A stretch of DNA of 64,000 nt. It comes from Litoditis marina (taxonomy: Eukaryota; Nematoda; Chromadorea; Rhabditida; Rhabditidae). The translations under genes were made by a program, and so were the position numbers. Shown here piece by piece: positions 40,001-50,500 of the stretch. Within the stretch, counting starts at the first letter, position 1. The number at the start of each line of letters is the position of its first letter. The stretch lies in NCBI GenBank assembly GCA_964036275.1, contig OZ038436.1, forward strand, positions 4,868,936 through 4,932,935, in the 5' to 3' direction. The notes under the pieces were generated by a model that was given only the letters and a program-made list of their open reading frames with translations, did no database searches and was not told the origin of the DNA.

Positions 40001-40334
40001 CTAGATGTCAATGTTCCGTTTTTCTTTGCCTGTTGTAAAAACACATTTTCTGTACATAAGAGAGATAAATAGAATTTATTCAATTGTAAGTTTGTTCACT
40101 GAATTGAAACGTGCTGAGAATACAATAAAACTAAGAGGGCGATTGATTGAACTGAATATTGTAGGAAATTAAAAAAAAGAATATTGTGAAAAACGGATTG
40201 GAGAAAACAGCTTTGGCCGAATTCACTTGTAAGCTGTTTGTGCAAGTTTTACATAAATAGAATCAAGACCCCTCCACATTGAAAATCAATCAATTATTTC
40301 GAGCTTTTGTTGTTATCCAAGTACAACTATGATT

Positions 40335-40615
40335 AATGAAAGTTTGGAGAAAAAACCAAATGTATGTTCAGGTAAAACAGTAACAAATGAAACAGTAACA
40401 AATGCTTCTGTATTCCTATAAATAGATGGGTAGGAGTCGGCATACTTTTCCTTATATTTGGAGAACTCGGCTATCACACAGTCAATGGAAATTAAACATT
40501 CAATAGAAAAGTGGGAAACCAGAAAATAGGTGATTACTTCAATTTTGACCGATTTGGCAAAAAGGAAACAAGTTGTGAATGACATTGTTCTCTGCATGCA
40601 ATTATTGAGTATTTT
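40335..40615. repeat. segmental repeat, copy 2 (uninterrupted)
   Basis: Same order as 27800-28330 without the 232-bp MITE; it preserves the presumed empty insertion site. Confidence 0.8.
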
Positions 40616-41898
40616 TAGGTCCTTCACACTAAACGTTCATTATAGCAATCATATACCGGAACTGGTACTTTTACATAGATTAAAAATGTCGTATATACTT
40701 ATCGTCGCCAGAAATAGACACGATGAGACTCACGGTTTTATTGTTCATGTATAAACATGTCACCCACCTAAAAACTACAGGCATACGTATCTGATTAACA
40801 TATAAGACGAGGCTGGATAAAAATATGGCAGAATCTCCTGAAATCGCTCAAACCTCGATTTTTCGGACTTTTGAAATAAGCGCGAATCATCTTCGCCTTA
40901 ATTGACATGAAATTACAAAAGCAAACAAAAAACAGGGTTCAGAAATATTTATATATTTGTACTTGCCCAAAATACACACGAATTTTAAAATAATGCTCAA
41001 CAAGATCATGACCATTGGAAACAGGGTGCGCGACCAAATCTGGATGATCCAGAACTGGGCTTTGGAGAAAGCCCGAGTTTGACTGAGGACCACTGGGGCA
41101 ACCAAACCCAAATTTGGATCATCCAAGAATGGGCCAGCGACCAAAAACAAGTGAAAATTGATAATACACCATATTTCAGACCAAAATACAAACTATAAAA
41201 ACGGTCGCAATGAAAATTTTCAACTACACAAAATATTTCCGCTATCACTTTACGTTAACCCTACACCCCCACATAGTCTTTTCAAGAAAACATTGAGCTG
41301 GTATACTTCTTTTAGAAAGTGGAGGGACTGTTTCAGCGCCGTACCTATGAATGAAATAAAAAGAGGGTTCCGCAAAAAACAATTAATAATACTGGTAATT
41401 TCCCTCTAGCCGTGAGGATGAAGCAAGAAGCACAATGTCTCATTGAAGCGAAAGTTAAATATTCTCTGAAAATGACAGCGAGAAACTACGGACATATAAA
41501 AATACGTAGCGATGTTACATTAAATGAGGTTCTAAAATCACAGTTCTTACATTGACGGGGAAAAAAGTCCCGATTTTCAATTTGTGTTTCAATTTCAACC
41601 AACGAAATTCCGTCTCAAGTTCAAATTGCAACACACGTTGTTTGAAATAATCCGTTTAACATGGTCACGTTCCACTTTCAAGCACGGGCGTGACCAAAAC
41701 ACACATTTTGAAAAATACTATTATAACAAGGTGCTAATGTGAGGCGACTTTGTTGTCCACACAAACTGAATACAAATCAGGAATGCAGGAATTGATGCAA
41801 TTCAATCTGGGTAACCATTGACCAAGCTAGAGAACAGGGTGCTAAATTGTGTTTTCACCGGCTGAGTGCGACTATTGCTGAAGTAGGAATAGTGCAAG

Positions 41899-42340
41899 GA
41901 TGAAAACCACGAGCTAAATAGGCTAAATCCAGGAAAATCGAAATAGCTGGATTAGAACCAAATTAGACTTGTCGGCACCTATTTTAGGCTTGTCGGCACC
42001 TAATTTAGCCTGGTAGACACCTATTTTAGGTCTGTCGTCACCTGTTTCAGGCCTGTAGCCCCTATTTTGAGCTGGAATAAACCTATTTTGGGCTTGTAAC
42101 ACGCAAAATTTATTTTTTTCGCGAATGCCTGAAATAAGTGGCTACGAGCCTAAAATAGGTCAATTCCAGCTGAAAATAGGGACTACAGGCCTGAAACAGG
42201 TGACGACAGACCTAAAATAGGTGTCTTCCAGGCTAAATTAGGTGCCGACAAGCCTTATTTGGTTCTAATCCAGCCATTTCTATTTTACTAAATTTCCCTG
42301 GATTTAGCCTATTTTAGGCTTGTAGCTTTCACCTGAGTTA
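41899..42340. repeat. 440-bp imperfect palindrome built of about 20-bp subrepeats
   Basis: Arms pair from AATAGGCTAAATCCAGG to CCTGGATTTAGCCTATT. Each arm is itself a run of units such as CCTATTTTAGGCTTGTCGGC, CCTAATTTAGCCTGGTAGAC and CCTGTTTCAGGCCTGTAGCC. The centre is near CGCAAAATTTATTTTTTTCG. Confidence 0.85.
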
Positions 42341-42504
42341 CGATTATAACAAAACCGGGTGATTAAATGAGTCATCCAACAAAGTCACCTCATATTTGAC
42401 AAGGTGGGTTTAACCGACAGCCGGGTGGAAACTCTATAAAAACCACATGCAAGATAAACTCAGATGAATAACCTTCTCAAGTTGACAATCCTTGTCCATT
42501 TGGG

Positions 42505-42594
42505 TCAGAGAGTGATATCCGAGGCACGCAGAATTCGAACGTCGAATGTCTTCCTCTCCAGCCGTGCGTGAATGCATTCATCGAATACAACGAA
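42505..42594 (-). CDS. possible terminal exon, minus strand
   Basis: Minus acceptor TTTTTGCAG opens a 29-codon frame FVVFDECIHARLERKTFDVR... ending at a stop. Phase 0 matches the donor of the candidate exon at 42889-42956. Protein not recognised. Weak support: both exons contain the same GATATCACTCT text, so they may be repeat-derived. Confidence 0.25.
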   Translation of the reverse strand, partial: FVVFDECIHARLERKTFDVRILRASDITL

Positions 42595-42888
42595 CTGCAA
42601 AAAAAAAACAATACAGAGGAGAGCGTAGAACCAAACAGCAACTCCCAGCTAGCTTACACCAAAAATTTTGTAATTGAGGGGCATATTCGAGGAGCGAAAA
42701 CCAAAAAATAATGAGAGTTGCATAAGAATAATTGTTGCGAGTTGTTCAGTTCGTGTCTAAATTGAATTAAAACTGGTGATCTTTGAAAAATATTCTAACT
42801 AACATAAAACAGTGAATACGATACACCAAAATTACCGACAAGGCTTTCTTAAAAGACTTAAAACGAAAAACAAGCTCTTTTAACTCAC

Positions 42889-42956
42889 ATTTTCCAATAT
42901 TGTTATGTCCTTCCTAACCGACAACTGACAAGAGTGATATCGGAACAGAATCTTAC
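42889..42956 (-). CDS. possible internal exon, minus strand
   Basis: Bounded on the minus strand by ATTTCAG and AAT|GTGAGT. Only one frame is open: KILFRYHSCQLSVRKDITIL. No family recognised. Confidence 0.25.
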
Positions 42957-43154
42957 CTGAAATGAAATGAAATGTAAAAAACTAAAACGACAAAAATTAG
43001 AATGAAACAGAATCATTCGATACAAAAAGACAGAGAATGGTAACAGACACACGAAGAAAACGAAACCAATGAGGTTAAATGACGTTTATGAACTAAAGAA
43101 TCGAAAATATTTAAAATAGAATGTAAAATAATAATAACAATGAAAATTTTAAGC

Positions 43155-43260
43155 AGCTTTCGCTCACTGGATGGCGGCCGTCCAAAATTTGAAAACGTCA
43201 GCCGCCGCGCGACCGCGCCGCGTGTCTCGTCAACAAAAGCCCGCTCTGCCGTTTAAAATT
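43155..43260. promoter_or_regulatory. GC-rich island, possible bidirectional promoter
   Basis: GCCGCCGCGCGACCGCGCCG stands out in otherwise AT-rich DNA. It lies between minus-strand candidate exons (42505-42956) and plus-strand splice-like signals (TTCTGCAG near 43355, AAAA|GTGAGT near 43411). Confidence 0.35.
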
Positions 43261-43618
43261 TATTCGTTTGACTTTTCTGAATTTTATTTTTTTATTATTT
43301 CTATGTCTATTTTTTCACGCTTCACCGATTTCGTGGTAATTTAAGTGTTCTGCAGGGTACTGTGGCGTGTGTGGAACTGGCATCCACAGGAAACTCCTTT
43401 TTTCTTCAATAAAAGTGAGTTATCCCTTTAATTCTTCATGTATCGCGAATGTTATTTTGCTTTTGGACTCATGGAAAAAATGTCACAGAAGCATTGTAGG
43501 TCATGTGAAATGACTAATTGTCCGAATGTTAGCCGCTTTTAATGGTGGTATGGCTAGTAAAATTCCATTTTGGAATTTCATTTTGTTCGCAAATTCCACA
43601 ATGAACCGCGAATTTCGT

Positions 43619-43800
43619 CAACCCTGCCAGTTAACCGTTAACCCGGTTACAGTTAACCATTTTTCTATCGACTCTTTAGTAACCTTTTCTCCAACGTCTT
43701 TTGGGCGAAATTTGCGGTTACCAAGTGGTTAACAAACGTGTTAACCATTTTTTCGGTTAACGGTCAACTGGCGCGGTTAACGAAAAACGCGGTTAAATAC
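43619..43800. repeat. GTTAAC-rich inverted cluster
   Basis: About eight GTTAAC or GGTTAAC sites in 180 bases, arranged as a foldback (CCAGTTAACCGTTAACC near 43628 against CGGTTAACGGTCAACTGGC near 43754). Confidence 0.7.
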
Positions 43801-44332
43801 ATGATTTGCCCCTTTTATTAGCTCGTCTCGGTGTTCTTGCCTACATTAAATGTTGATGCTTAACTCGTATTGATCCTCGCCTCTGGAGTTTTTTTGAGGT
43901 AACGACCTGATGCCCACTGCAATTTTGTGTGATAAGAGGACCATTTCGCGTATCGCGCATGTTTCAGCGTCTGCTGATCGTTTAAAAATCGATAACACAA
44001 TTTGGGCTAAATCTGTAATCGAGAACACCGTGTCATTCATAAAATTAGATCATATTTCAAGTTTAATATTATCAGCTAATGAGCTAATGCAAAAGACTAT
44101 TGGCGTAAATTTGTCTACGCTCGCTTGGAATTCGTTTATCCCATATTCTGTTCTACTCAGAGACACTTGTTTGTTATATAAATTTACTTCCCAAATCTCA
44201 CTAGCACATTAGCGTCAGGTTATTTCTACTAGCCGGGTTTGGGTTTAGACGAAGTACAACGTAGCTAGCATTACAACGTAATCCCTGACAGTAATCTGTT
44301 TTTGCACTGCGTTAATTCGTTTTTTTTTTCAG

Positions 44333-44464
44333 GATTTGGCGTCGTTCGTCTTTCCGTTCGCGACATCGTCCAAATGGTTACGCACTGCCAGAAAAAGTCG
44401 ATCTCTCTGGCGGATATTCTCTTCTCATGTGACGTTGAATAGGAACTGTGTGACTGTATGAGAA
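44333..44464 (+). other. exon-like segment of uncertain coding status
   Basis: Follows a long T tract and CAG, and ends GAA|GTAAGG. It is rich in C-ended codons, but all three frames reach a stop before the donor (GACGTTGAATAG in one), so it would be a terminal or untranslated exon. No family recognised. Confidence 0.25.
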
Positions 44465-45104
44465 GTAAGGTGTTATTATCTTTCTAATTCACATATTTCT
44501 ATAAGGTTTTTGTGGGGTAGAGGGTAAACGTACAAAAGTTAAGTGGAAAGCATCATAACCTTTTCGAATAATAATAATTGTATACTTGAGATTATCACTT
44601 TTTGGCCAATAGAACACCGAAACGATCAAACAAGTTCTTTTTTCTTCACCTATAGTATCATGTTGTCATAAACCAGTAAAGTTCGACTATTTGACAAACA
44701 TGCGTCGGGTTTTAGATGTAAACACGTAAAAATTAATCTTTTTCGGCAAGAAAGTAGCCCGTTTTTCAGTTTAAATTTTTCATGGCTGTTCGGACAACTT
44801 TACTGGGGTATGCATTTTGTACGTGTACTATTGTCATTGTTGTCATAGGTGCGAGAGTATGTTAGTTTATCCAATCTTTTGAACCTCCAATATCCCACCT
44901 ATGACAGTTATCCTACTGTAAAAATATCAATGAAAATAGGTAAAATAGGGTTGTCTAGCGTATTATGTTTTCACTTTGCCTATAAACTCTCTATAAGACT
45001 AAGTTATTTTCGATGTTATTGTATATAACAATTCTGCACATTTTCTTCCTTAATCATGATGTAATTTCATTATATTCCAATTAGTCTCTTTTCACAGTAA
45101 TGAC
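44465..45104. other. AT-rich DNA, nothing recognised
   Basis: No gene, repeat or motif stands out. Confidence 0.5.
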
Positions 45105-45632
45105 TAGGTGAAAAAATTTATTTTTGCGTTGAAAAACGAGCGGTTTGTTCAAAATGGGCAAACGGCTCGTTTCTGGATCATCCAAAAATGGGCATGTCCT
45201 CGTGATATAGTCACATCGAGGGTGTCGCTGATTTTTCATGACCCTGCCTTATTTTGGATCATCCAACTTTGGCCTTCTCATTCACAATATTATTTGATTG
45301 TCTTGATTTTGATGGAATAAAATAATTGTTATTATATCTGACTTCTGGATTTCTTGCGAAATTCTTATGCCCCATTTATGGCGAAAATTCAAATTTTAAG
45401 TAAGAAATCAAAAAAACATAAAAACGGACCGGATTTGAGCATTTTAACTCATTTTCGTGAAATCTGCCGGATTTTTATCTTGCCGCGTCTTATATATATT
45501 ATCCACTACTGAACATTTCTACTTATTTGGGGAAGGAAAAATCGCTGATTCGTTTTTCATCCACCTGTTAATACATCGCGCAACACTTAAGTGCGCTAAT
45601 CAAGTTTAGTTTTGGGACAAATTGAAGTATCG

Positions 45633-45810
45633 CCCCCCCCCCCCCTTTAGTTGCCCCCCCCCCCCGTAGCACTTCAACCCCCAACCCAAGCTAACTATAA
45701 ATCTAAAAGAGAGGGGGGGGGGGCAAAAATCAACTTCGAAATTTACTATTTGCCCCCCACCTGGGTCGGCGGGGGTAGATCTTCAGTGGTGGGGGGTGAA
45801 ACTTCAATTC
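45633..45810. repeat. poly-C / poly-G cluster
   Basis: C13 (45633-45645), C12 (45654-45665), G11 (45713-45723), TTTGCCCCCCACC and GGTGGGGGG within 180 bases. TTGC(C)n and (G)nGCAA ends are inverted. Could form quadruplex or i-motif structures. Confidence 0.8.
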
Positions 45811-46569
45811 ATTAGAATACTAAGATTTGGTGACTGTTCAATTTACTACTGGTATAGCGGGCTAGCAAACTTCTATCTATCGGTCAAGCTCCTGTATAGT
45901 AATGACAAATCTTAATTTTGACTACCCACATGCAACTCGTTTTACAAATTCCGTTGTTCCTACATGCACTTAATTACAACAAGTTGCACCTAATTAGGTT
46001 CAACATAAGTGAAATCATGTGAGTCACACGTGAGTTTCACGTGAGCGATGAAGTGTCACATCTCCTAATGTGTAAGGTTATATATAAATCGCGTATAAAT
46101 CTATATAACTAAACGTGGAAGCTTCCAAGACAAGTGAAAAATTCACGTTATTTGGTTATTTCGATTAAACTTACACACTATACTATAAGTTTAATGTAAT
46201 GTTTCAGTCAAGTGTGTTTGGTTTCCTGACCATCTTCTTTACTTTGTTGCGGCGAGAGAATCCAAACGACTTGAAACAGAGCAAGAACAAAAACTGTCGA
46301 TCGTCGTACTACAGTCATATTAATTCTCGTTTAATGTTTACTCTTCTGGTCATCATGATATTGATTCTTGTTTTCATATTGCTCAGAATCAGTTGGTTTC
46401 CATTCATTTTCTGTTTTCTCTATGTATCTCACAAGCTTGCATGTGAATAAACAAATCAATCAATGAAAACTCACACGACAGGTACACGAATACGTATCAC
46501 CCTGGACCGCCGCTGAAATTGAGAAAAAAATTCTTTCCTTCTTTTTTCCTTCAAAATTGTTTACCCTTA

Positions 46570-46678
46570 ATAAGGACGATTATGTGGACCGATCCCAACG
46601 CTTCGGTCCCTTGAACTGCAATACATTTTTCAATTGCAGTTTAAAGAACCGATACGTTGGAATGTGTCCTTCTTTGAT
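46570..46678. repeat. TTAA foldback in composite repeat B
   Basis: GACGATTATGTGGACCGATC on the left arm; the right arm is decayed. The same decay appears in the 57171 copy. Confidence 0.7.
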
Positions 46679-46821
46679 CTTTTTCTCATAAATCAGTTAT
46701 CAAGAAAATGGTGGGCAAAAAGTATACGGAAAGAGATTCCAGATATTCTTATGAAGTGTAGTTACTTTCATGTTCAATTTTATCTGTTTCTGTGCCAGTT
46801 CTTTATGAAGTAAGAAATTAA

Positions 46822-46886
46822 AGTCGAGTGGTCGAGTGGATAGCGTTTGATTTCCACTCACATGACCTGAGTTCGATCCCACTAGG
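46822..46886 (+). repeat. tRNA-like sequence
   Basis: TGGTCGAGTGGATAGCG and GAGTTCGATCCCACTAGG. Same boxes as 32513, with the 5' acceptor half lost. Confidence 0.5.
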
Positions 46887-47471
46887 CGCCATAGTTTTCA
46901 ACAAAATTACACGCTGATATAGTCTTATTACAAACATACCATATTTCAACCAATCAGCTGTATTATGACATTTTTGCATGCAAACAAAATAGGGTGTTTA
47001 ACAAGTAAGTACATATAAAAAAGTACTAAAAAGAGGAACAGTAAATAGTGTTCCCAGAGCTGTTTCACGATGTTCAACAGCTTAGCGCAGCCAAATGTTT
47101 TCACCTGTCCTTATAGGCTGGCAAACTCGATACCTACAATACCAGAATTGCATAACAGTTCTACAAATATAGGTATAGCACATCAGACTGAAACAGCTCA
47201 TATTACCAGTCGAAGACCGTTTTTCCCTTTCAATTCTGAGATGTATAGAAAAAAGAAGTTAAGGTGACCAAAAAATCGTATATGAAATGAATACTATGAT
47301 GAAAATGGTTAAAACTTTTGATTGATTGATTGATTTATTTACATGCAAGCATGTGAGATACATAGACAAAGAGAAAGCAAATGAAAACCAACTAAATTTG
47401 AGCAAAATGAAAACAATAATCAATATCATGATGAACAGAAAAGTGAACATTGAACGAGCATATATGACTAC

Positions 47472-47512
47472 AAGGGAGGGCGCCGGCGGCTAAAGCCGCC
47501 TCCTCCTCCCTT
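47472..47512. repeat. GC-rich hairpin at the left edge of the insertion
   Basis: AAGGGAGG...GGCGGC-TAAA-GCCGCC...CCTCCCTT. It marks the point where copy B and copy C of the composite repeat part company. Confidence 0.75.
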
Positions 47513-47565
47513 GTTTGAGCCTCAGCTGGCGGGAGCTTCCTCACCTTCCTTTTCTGAACACAGGG

Positions 47566-50500
47566 CGTGGAGGTTCTTTACAACATGTAGCGTGTAGGTT
47601 CTCTCTAACATAGAGCGTTCTCATTAACATAGGGCGTGGAAGCTCTGTCTAACATAGAGCGCGAAAGTTCTCTTCAACATGAAGCGCAAAAGTTCTCATT
47701 AGCATAGAGCGCGTGAGTTCTCCTTGACATAGACCGGTAAACTTCTCCTTAGCACAAAACTTCTCCCTAACATAGAGCGCGGAATTTCTCCCTTGCATAG
47801 AGCGCGAAAGTTCTCTTCAACATGAAGCGCAAAATTTCTCCTAAGCATAGAGCGCGTGAGTTCTCTCTAACATATAGCGCGAGACTTCTTCCTAATAGAG
47901 AGCGCGAGCACTTCTTAAGATAGAGCGATGGAAGTCTTTTTAACAAAGAGCGCGGAAGTTCTTCTCAACATAGAGCGCAAAGGTTCTCCTTACCATAGAC
48001 CGCGGTAGTCCTCCTTAACATCTAGCGCGGTAGTTCTCCTTAACATAGAGTGCAGTAGTTCTCCTCAACCTAGAGCGCGGTAGTTCTCCTTAACATAGAG
48101 CGCGGTAGTTCTCCTTAACATAGAGCGCGGTAGTTCTCCTTACCATGGAGCGCGGGAGTTCTCCTCAACATAGAGCGCGGTATTCCTCCTTAACATAGAG
48201 CGCGGTATTCCTTCTTAACATAGAGTGCGGTAGTTCTCCTTAACATAGAGCGCGGTAGTTCTCCTTACCATGGAGCGCGGGAGTTCTCCTCAACATAGAG
48301 CGCGGTATTCCTCCTTAACATAGAGCGCGGTATTCCTTCTTAACATAGAGTGCGGTAGTTCTCCTTAACATAGAGCGCGGTAGTTCTCCTTAACATAGAG
48401 CGCGGGAGTTCTCCCCTAACATAGAGCGCGGTATTCCTCCTTAACATAGAGTGCGGTAGTTCTCCTTAACCTAGAGCGCGGTAGTTCTCCTTACCATGGA
48501 GCGCGGGAGTTCTCCTCAACATAGAGCGCGGTATTCCTCTTCAACATAAAGCGCGGTATTTTTCCTTAACATAGAGCGCGGAAGTTCTCCTTAGCATAGA
48601 GCGCGGTAGTTCTTCTCACCATGGATCGCGGGAGTTCTCCTTAGCATAGAGCGTGGTAGTTCTTTTTACCATGGAGCGCGGGAGTTCTCCTTAGCATAGA
48701 GCGTGGTAGTTCTTTTTACCATGGAGCGCGGGAGTTCTCCTTAACATAGAGCGCGGGAGTTCTCCCCTAACATAGAGCGCGGTATTCCTTCTTAACATAG
48801 AGTGCGGTAGTTCTCCTTAACATAGAGCGCGGTAGTCCTCCTTAACATCTAGCGCGGTATTTTTCCTTAACATAGAGTGCAGTAGTTCTCCTCAACCTAG
48901 AGCGCGGTATTCCTTCTTAACATAGAGTGCGGTAGTTCTCCTTAACATAGAGTGCGGTAGTTCTCCTCAACCTAGAGCGCGGTATTCCTTCTTAACATAG
49001 AGTGCGGTAGTTCTCCTTAACATAGAGTGCAGTAGTTCTCCTCAACCTAGAGCGCGGTATTCCTTCTTAACATAGAGTGCGGTAGTTCTCCTTAACCTAG
49101 AGCGCGGTAGTTCTCCTTAACATAGAGTGCGGTAGTTCTCCTCAACCTAGAGCGCGGTAGTTCTCCTTAACATAGAGCGCGGGAGTTCTCCCCTAACATA
49201 GAGCGCGGGAGTTCTCCCCTAACATGGAGCGCGGTATTCCTTCTTAACATAGAGTGCGGTAGTTCTCCTTAACCTAGAGCGCGGTAGTTCTCCTCAACCT
49301 AGAGCGCGGTATTCCTTCTTAACATAGAGTGCGGTAGTTCTCCTTAACCTAGAGCGCGGTAGTTCTCCTTAACATAGAGTGCGGTAGTTCTCCTTAACAT
49401 AGAGTGCAGTAGTTCTCCTCAACCTAGAGCGCGGTATTCCTTCTTAACATAGAGTGCGGTAGTTCTCCTTAACCTAGAGCGCGGTAGTTCTCCTTAACAT
49501 AGAGTGCGGTAGTTCTCCTTAACCTAGAGTGCGGTAGTTCTCCTCAACCTAGAGCGCGGTATTCCTTCTTAACATAGAGTGCGGTAGTTCTCCTTAACAT
49601 AGAGTGCGGTAGTTCTCCTCAACCTAGAGCGCGGTATTCCTTCTTAACATAGAGTGCGGTAGTTCTCCTTAACATAGAGTGCAGTAGTTCTCCTCAACCT
49701 AGAGCGCGGTATTCCTTCTTAACATAGAGTGCGGTAGTTCTCCTTAACCTAGAGCGCGGTAGTTCTCCTTAACATAGAGTGCGGTAGTTCTCCTTAACCT
49801 AGAGCGCGGTAGTTCTCCTTAACATAGAGCGCGGTAGTTCTCCTTAACATAGAGCGCGGTAGTTCTCCTTAACATAGAGTGCAGTAGTTCTCCTCAACCT
49901 AGAGCGCGGTATTCCTTCTTAACATAGAGTGCGGTAGTTCTCCTTAACCTAGAGCGCGGTAGTTCTCCTTAACATAGAGTGCGGTAGTTCTCCTTAACCT
50001 AGAGCGCGGTAGTTCTCCTTAACATAGAGCGCGGTAGTTCTCCTTAACATAGAGCGCGGTAGTTCTCCTTAACATAGAGCGCGGGAGTTCTCCTTAACAT
50101 AGAGCGCGGGAGTTCTCCCCTAACATAGAGCGCGGTATTCCTTCTTAACATAGAGTGCGGTAGTTCTCCTTAACCTAGAGCGCGGTAGTTCTCCTTAACA
50201 TAGAGTGCGGTAGTTCTCCTCAACCTAGAGCGCGGTATTCCTTCTTAACATAGAGTGCGGGAGTTCTCCTTAACATAGAGTGCAGTAGTTCTCCTCAACC
50301 TAGAGCGCGGTATTCCTTCTTAACATAGAGTGCGGTAGTTCTCCTTAACCTAGAGCGCGGTAGTTCTCCTTAACATAGAGTGCGGTAGTTCTCCTTAACC
50401 TAGAGTGCGGTAGTTCTCCTCAACCTAGAGCGCGGTATTCCTTCTTAACATAGAGTGCGGTAGTTCTCCTTAACATAGAGTGCGGTAGTTCTCCTCAACC

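Larger units (their letters stand above)
40797..45494. mobile_element. candidate 4.7-kb element with decayed terminal inverted repeats
   Basis: The left end TATAAGACGAGGCTGGATAA and the right end read in reverse TATAAGACGCGGCAAGATAA match, and both continue with AAAAT-CCGGCAGA-like sequence. Further in, TTTGGATCATCCAA-type blocks occur on both sides (41035-41130, 45170-45270). The outer ends lie next to TA-rich sequence. No transposase is recognised. It could instead be a chance pairing of two dispersed repeats. Confidence 0.45.
46137..47472 (+). repeat. composite repeat copy B, left part
   Basis: Near identical to 56736-58073. Modules in order: hydrophobic-frame segment with AATC tail, ACACGACAGGTACACGAATA block, TTAA foldback, tRNA-like box (46822-46886), PSE-like box (47084-47115), then an inverted hydrophobic module (47312-47472). 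Interrupted at 47472 by the satellite insertion; continues at 53194. Confidence 0.9.

Noticed and set aside
43910..44212. 100-codon + frame downstream of the GC island
   Set aside because: No family, no clear splice links and ordinary AT-rich composition; kept only as possible part of an unproven transcription unit.
47472..47512. Helitron terminus (hairpin near the element end)
   Set aside because: The edge lacks a CTRR end and an A/T insertion site as judged from the empty copy.
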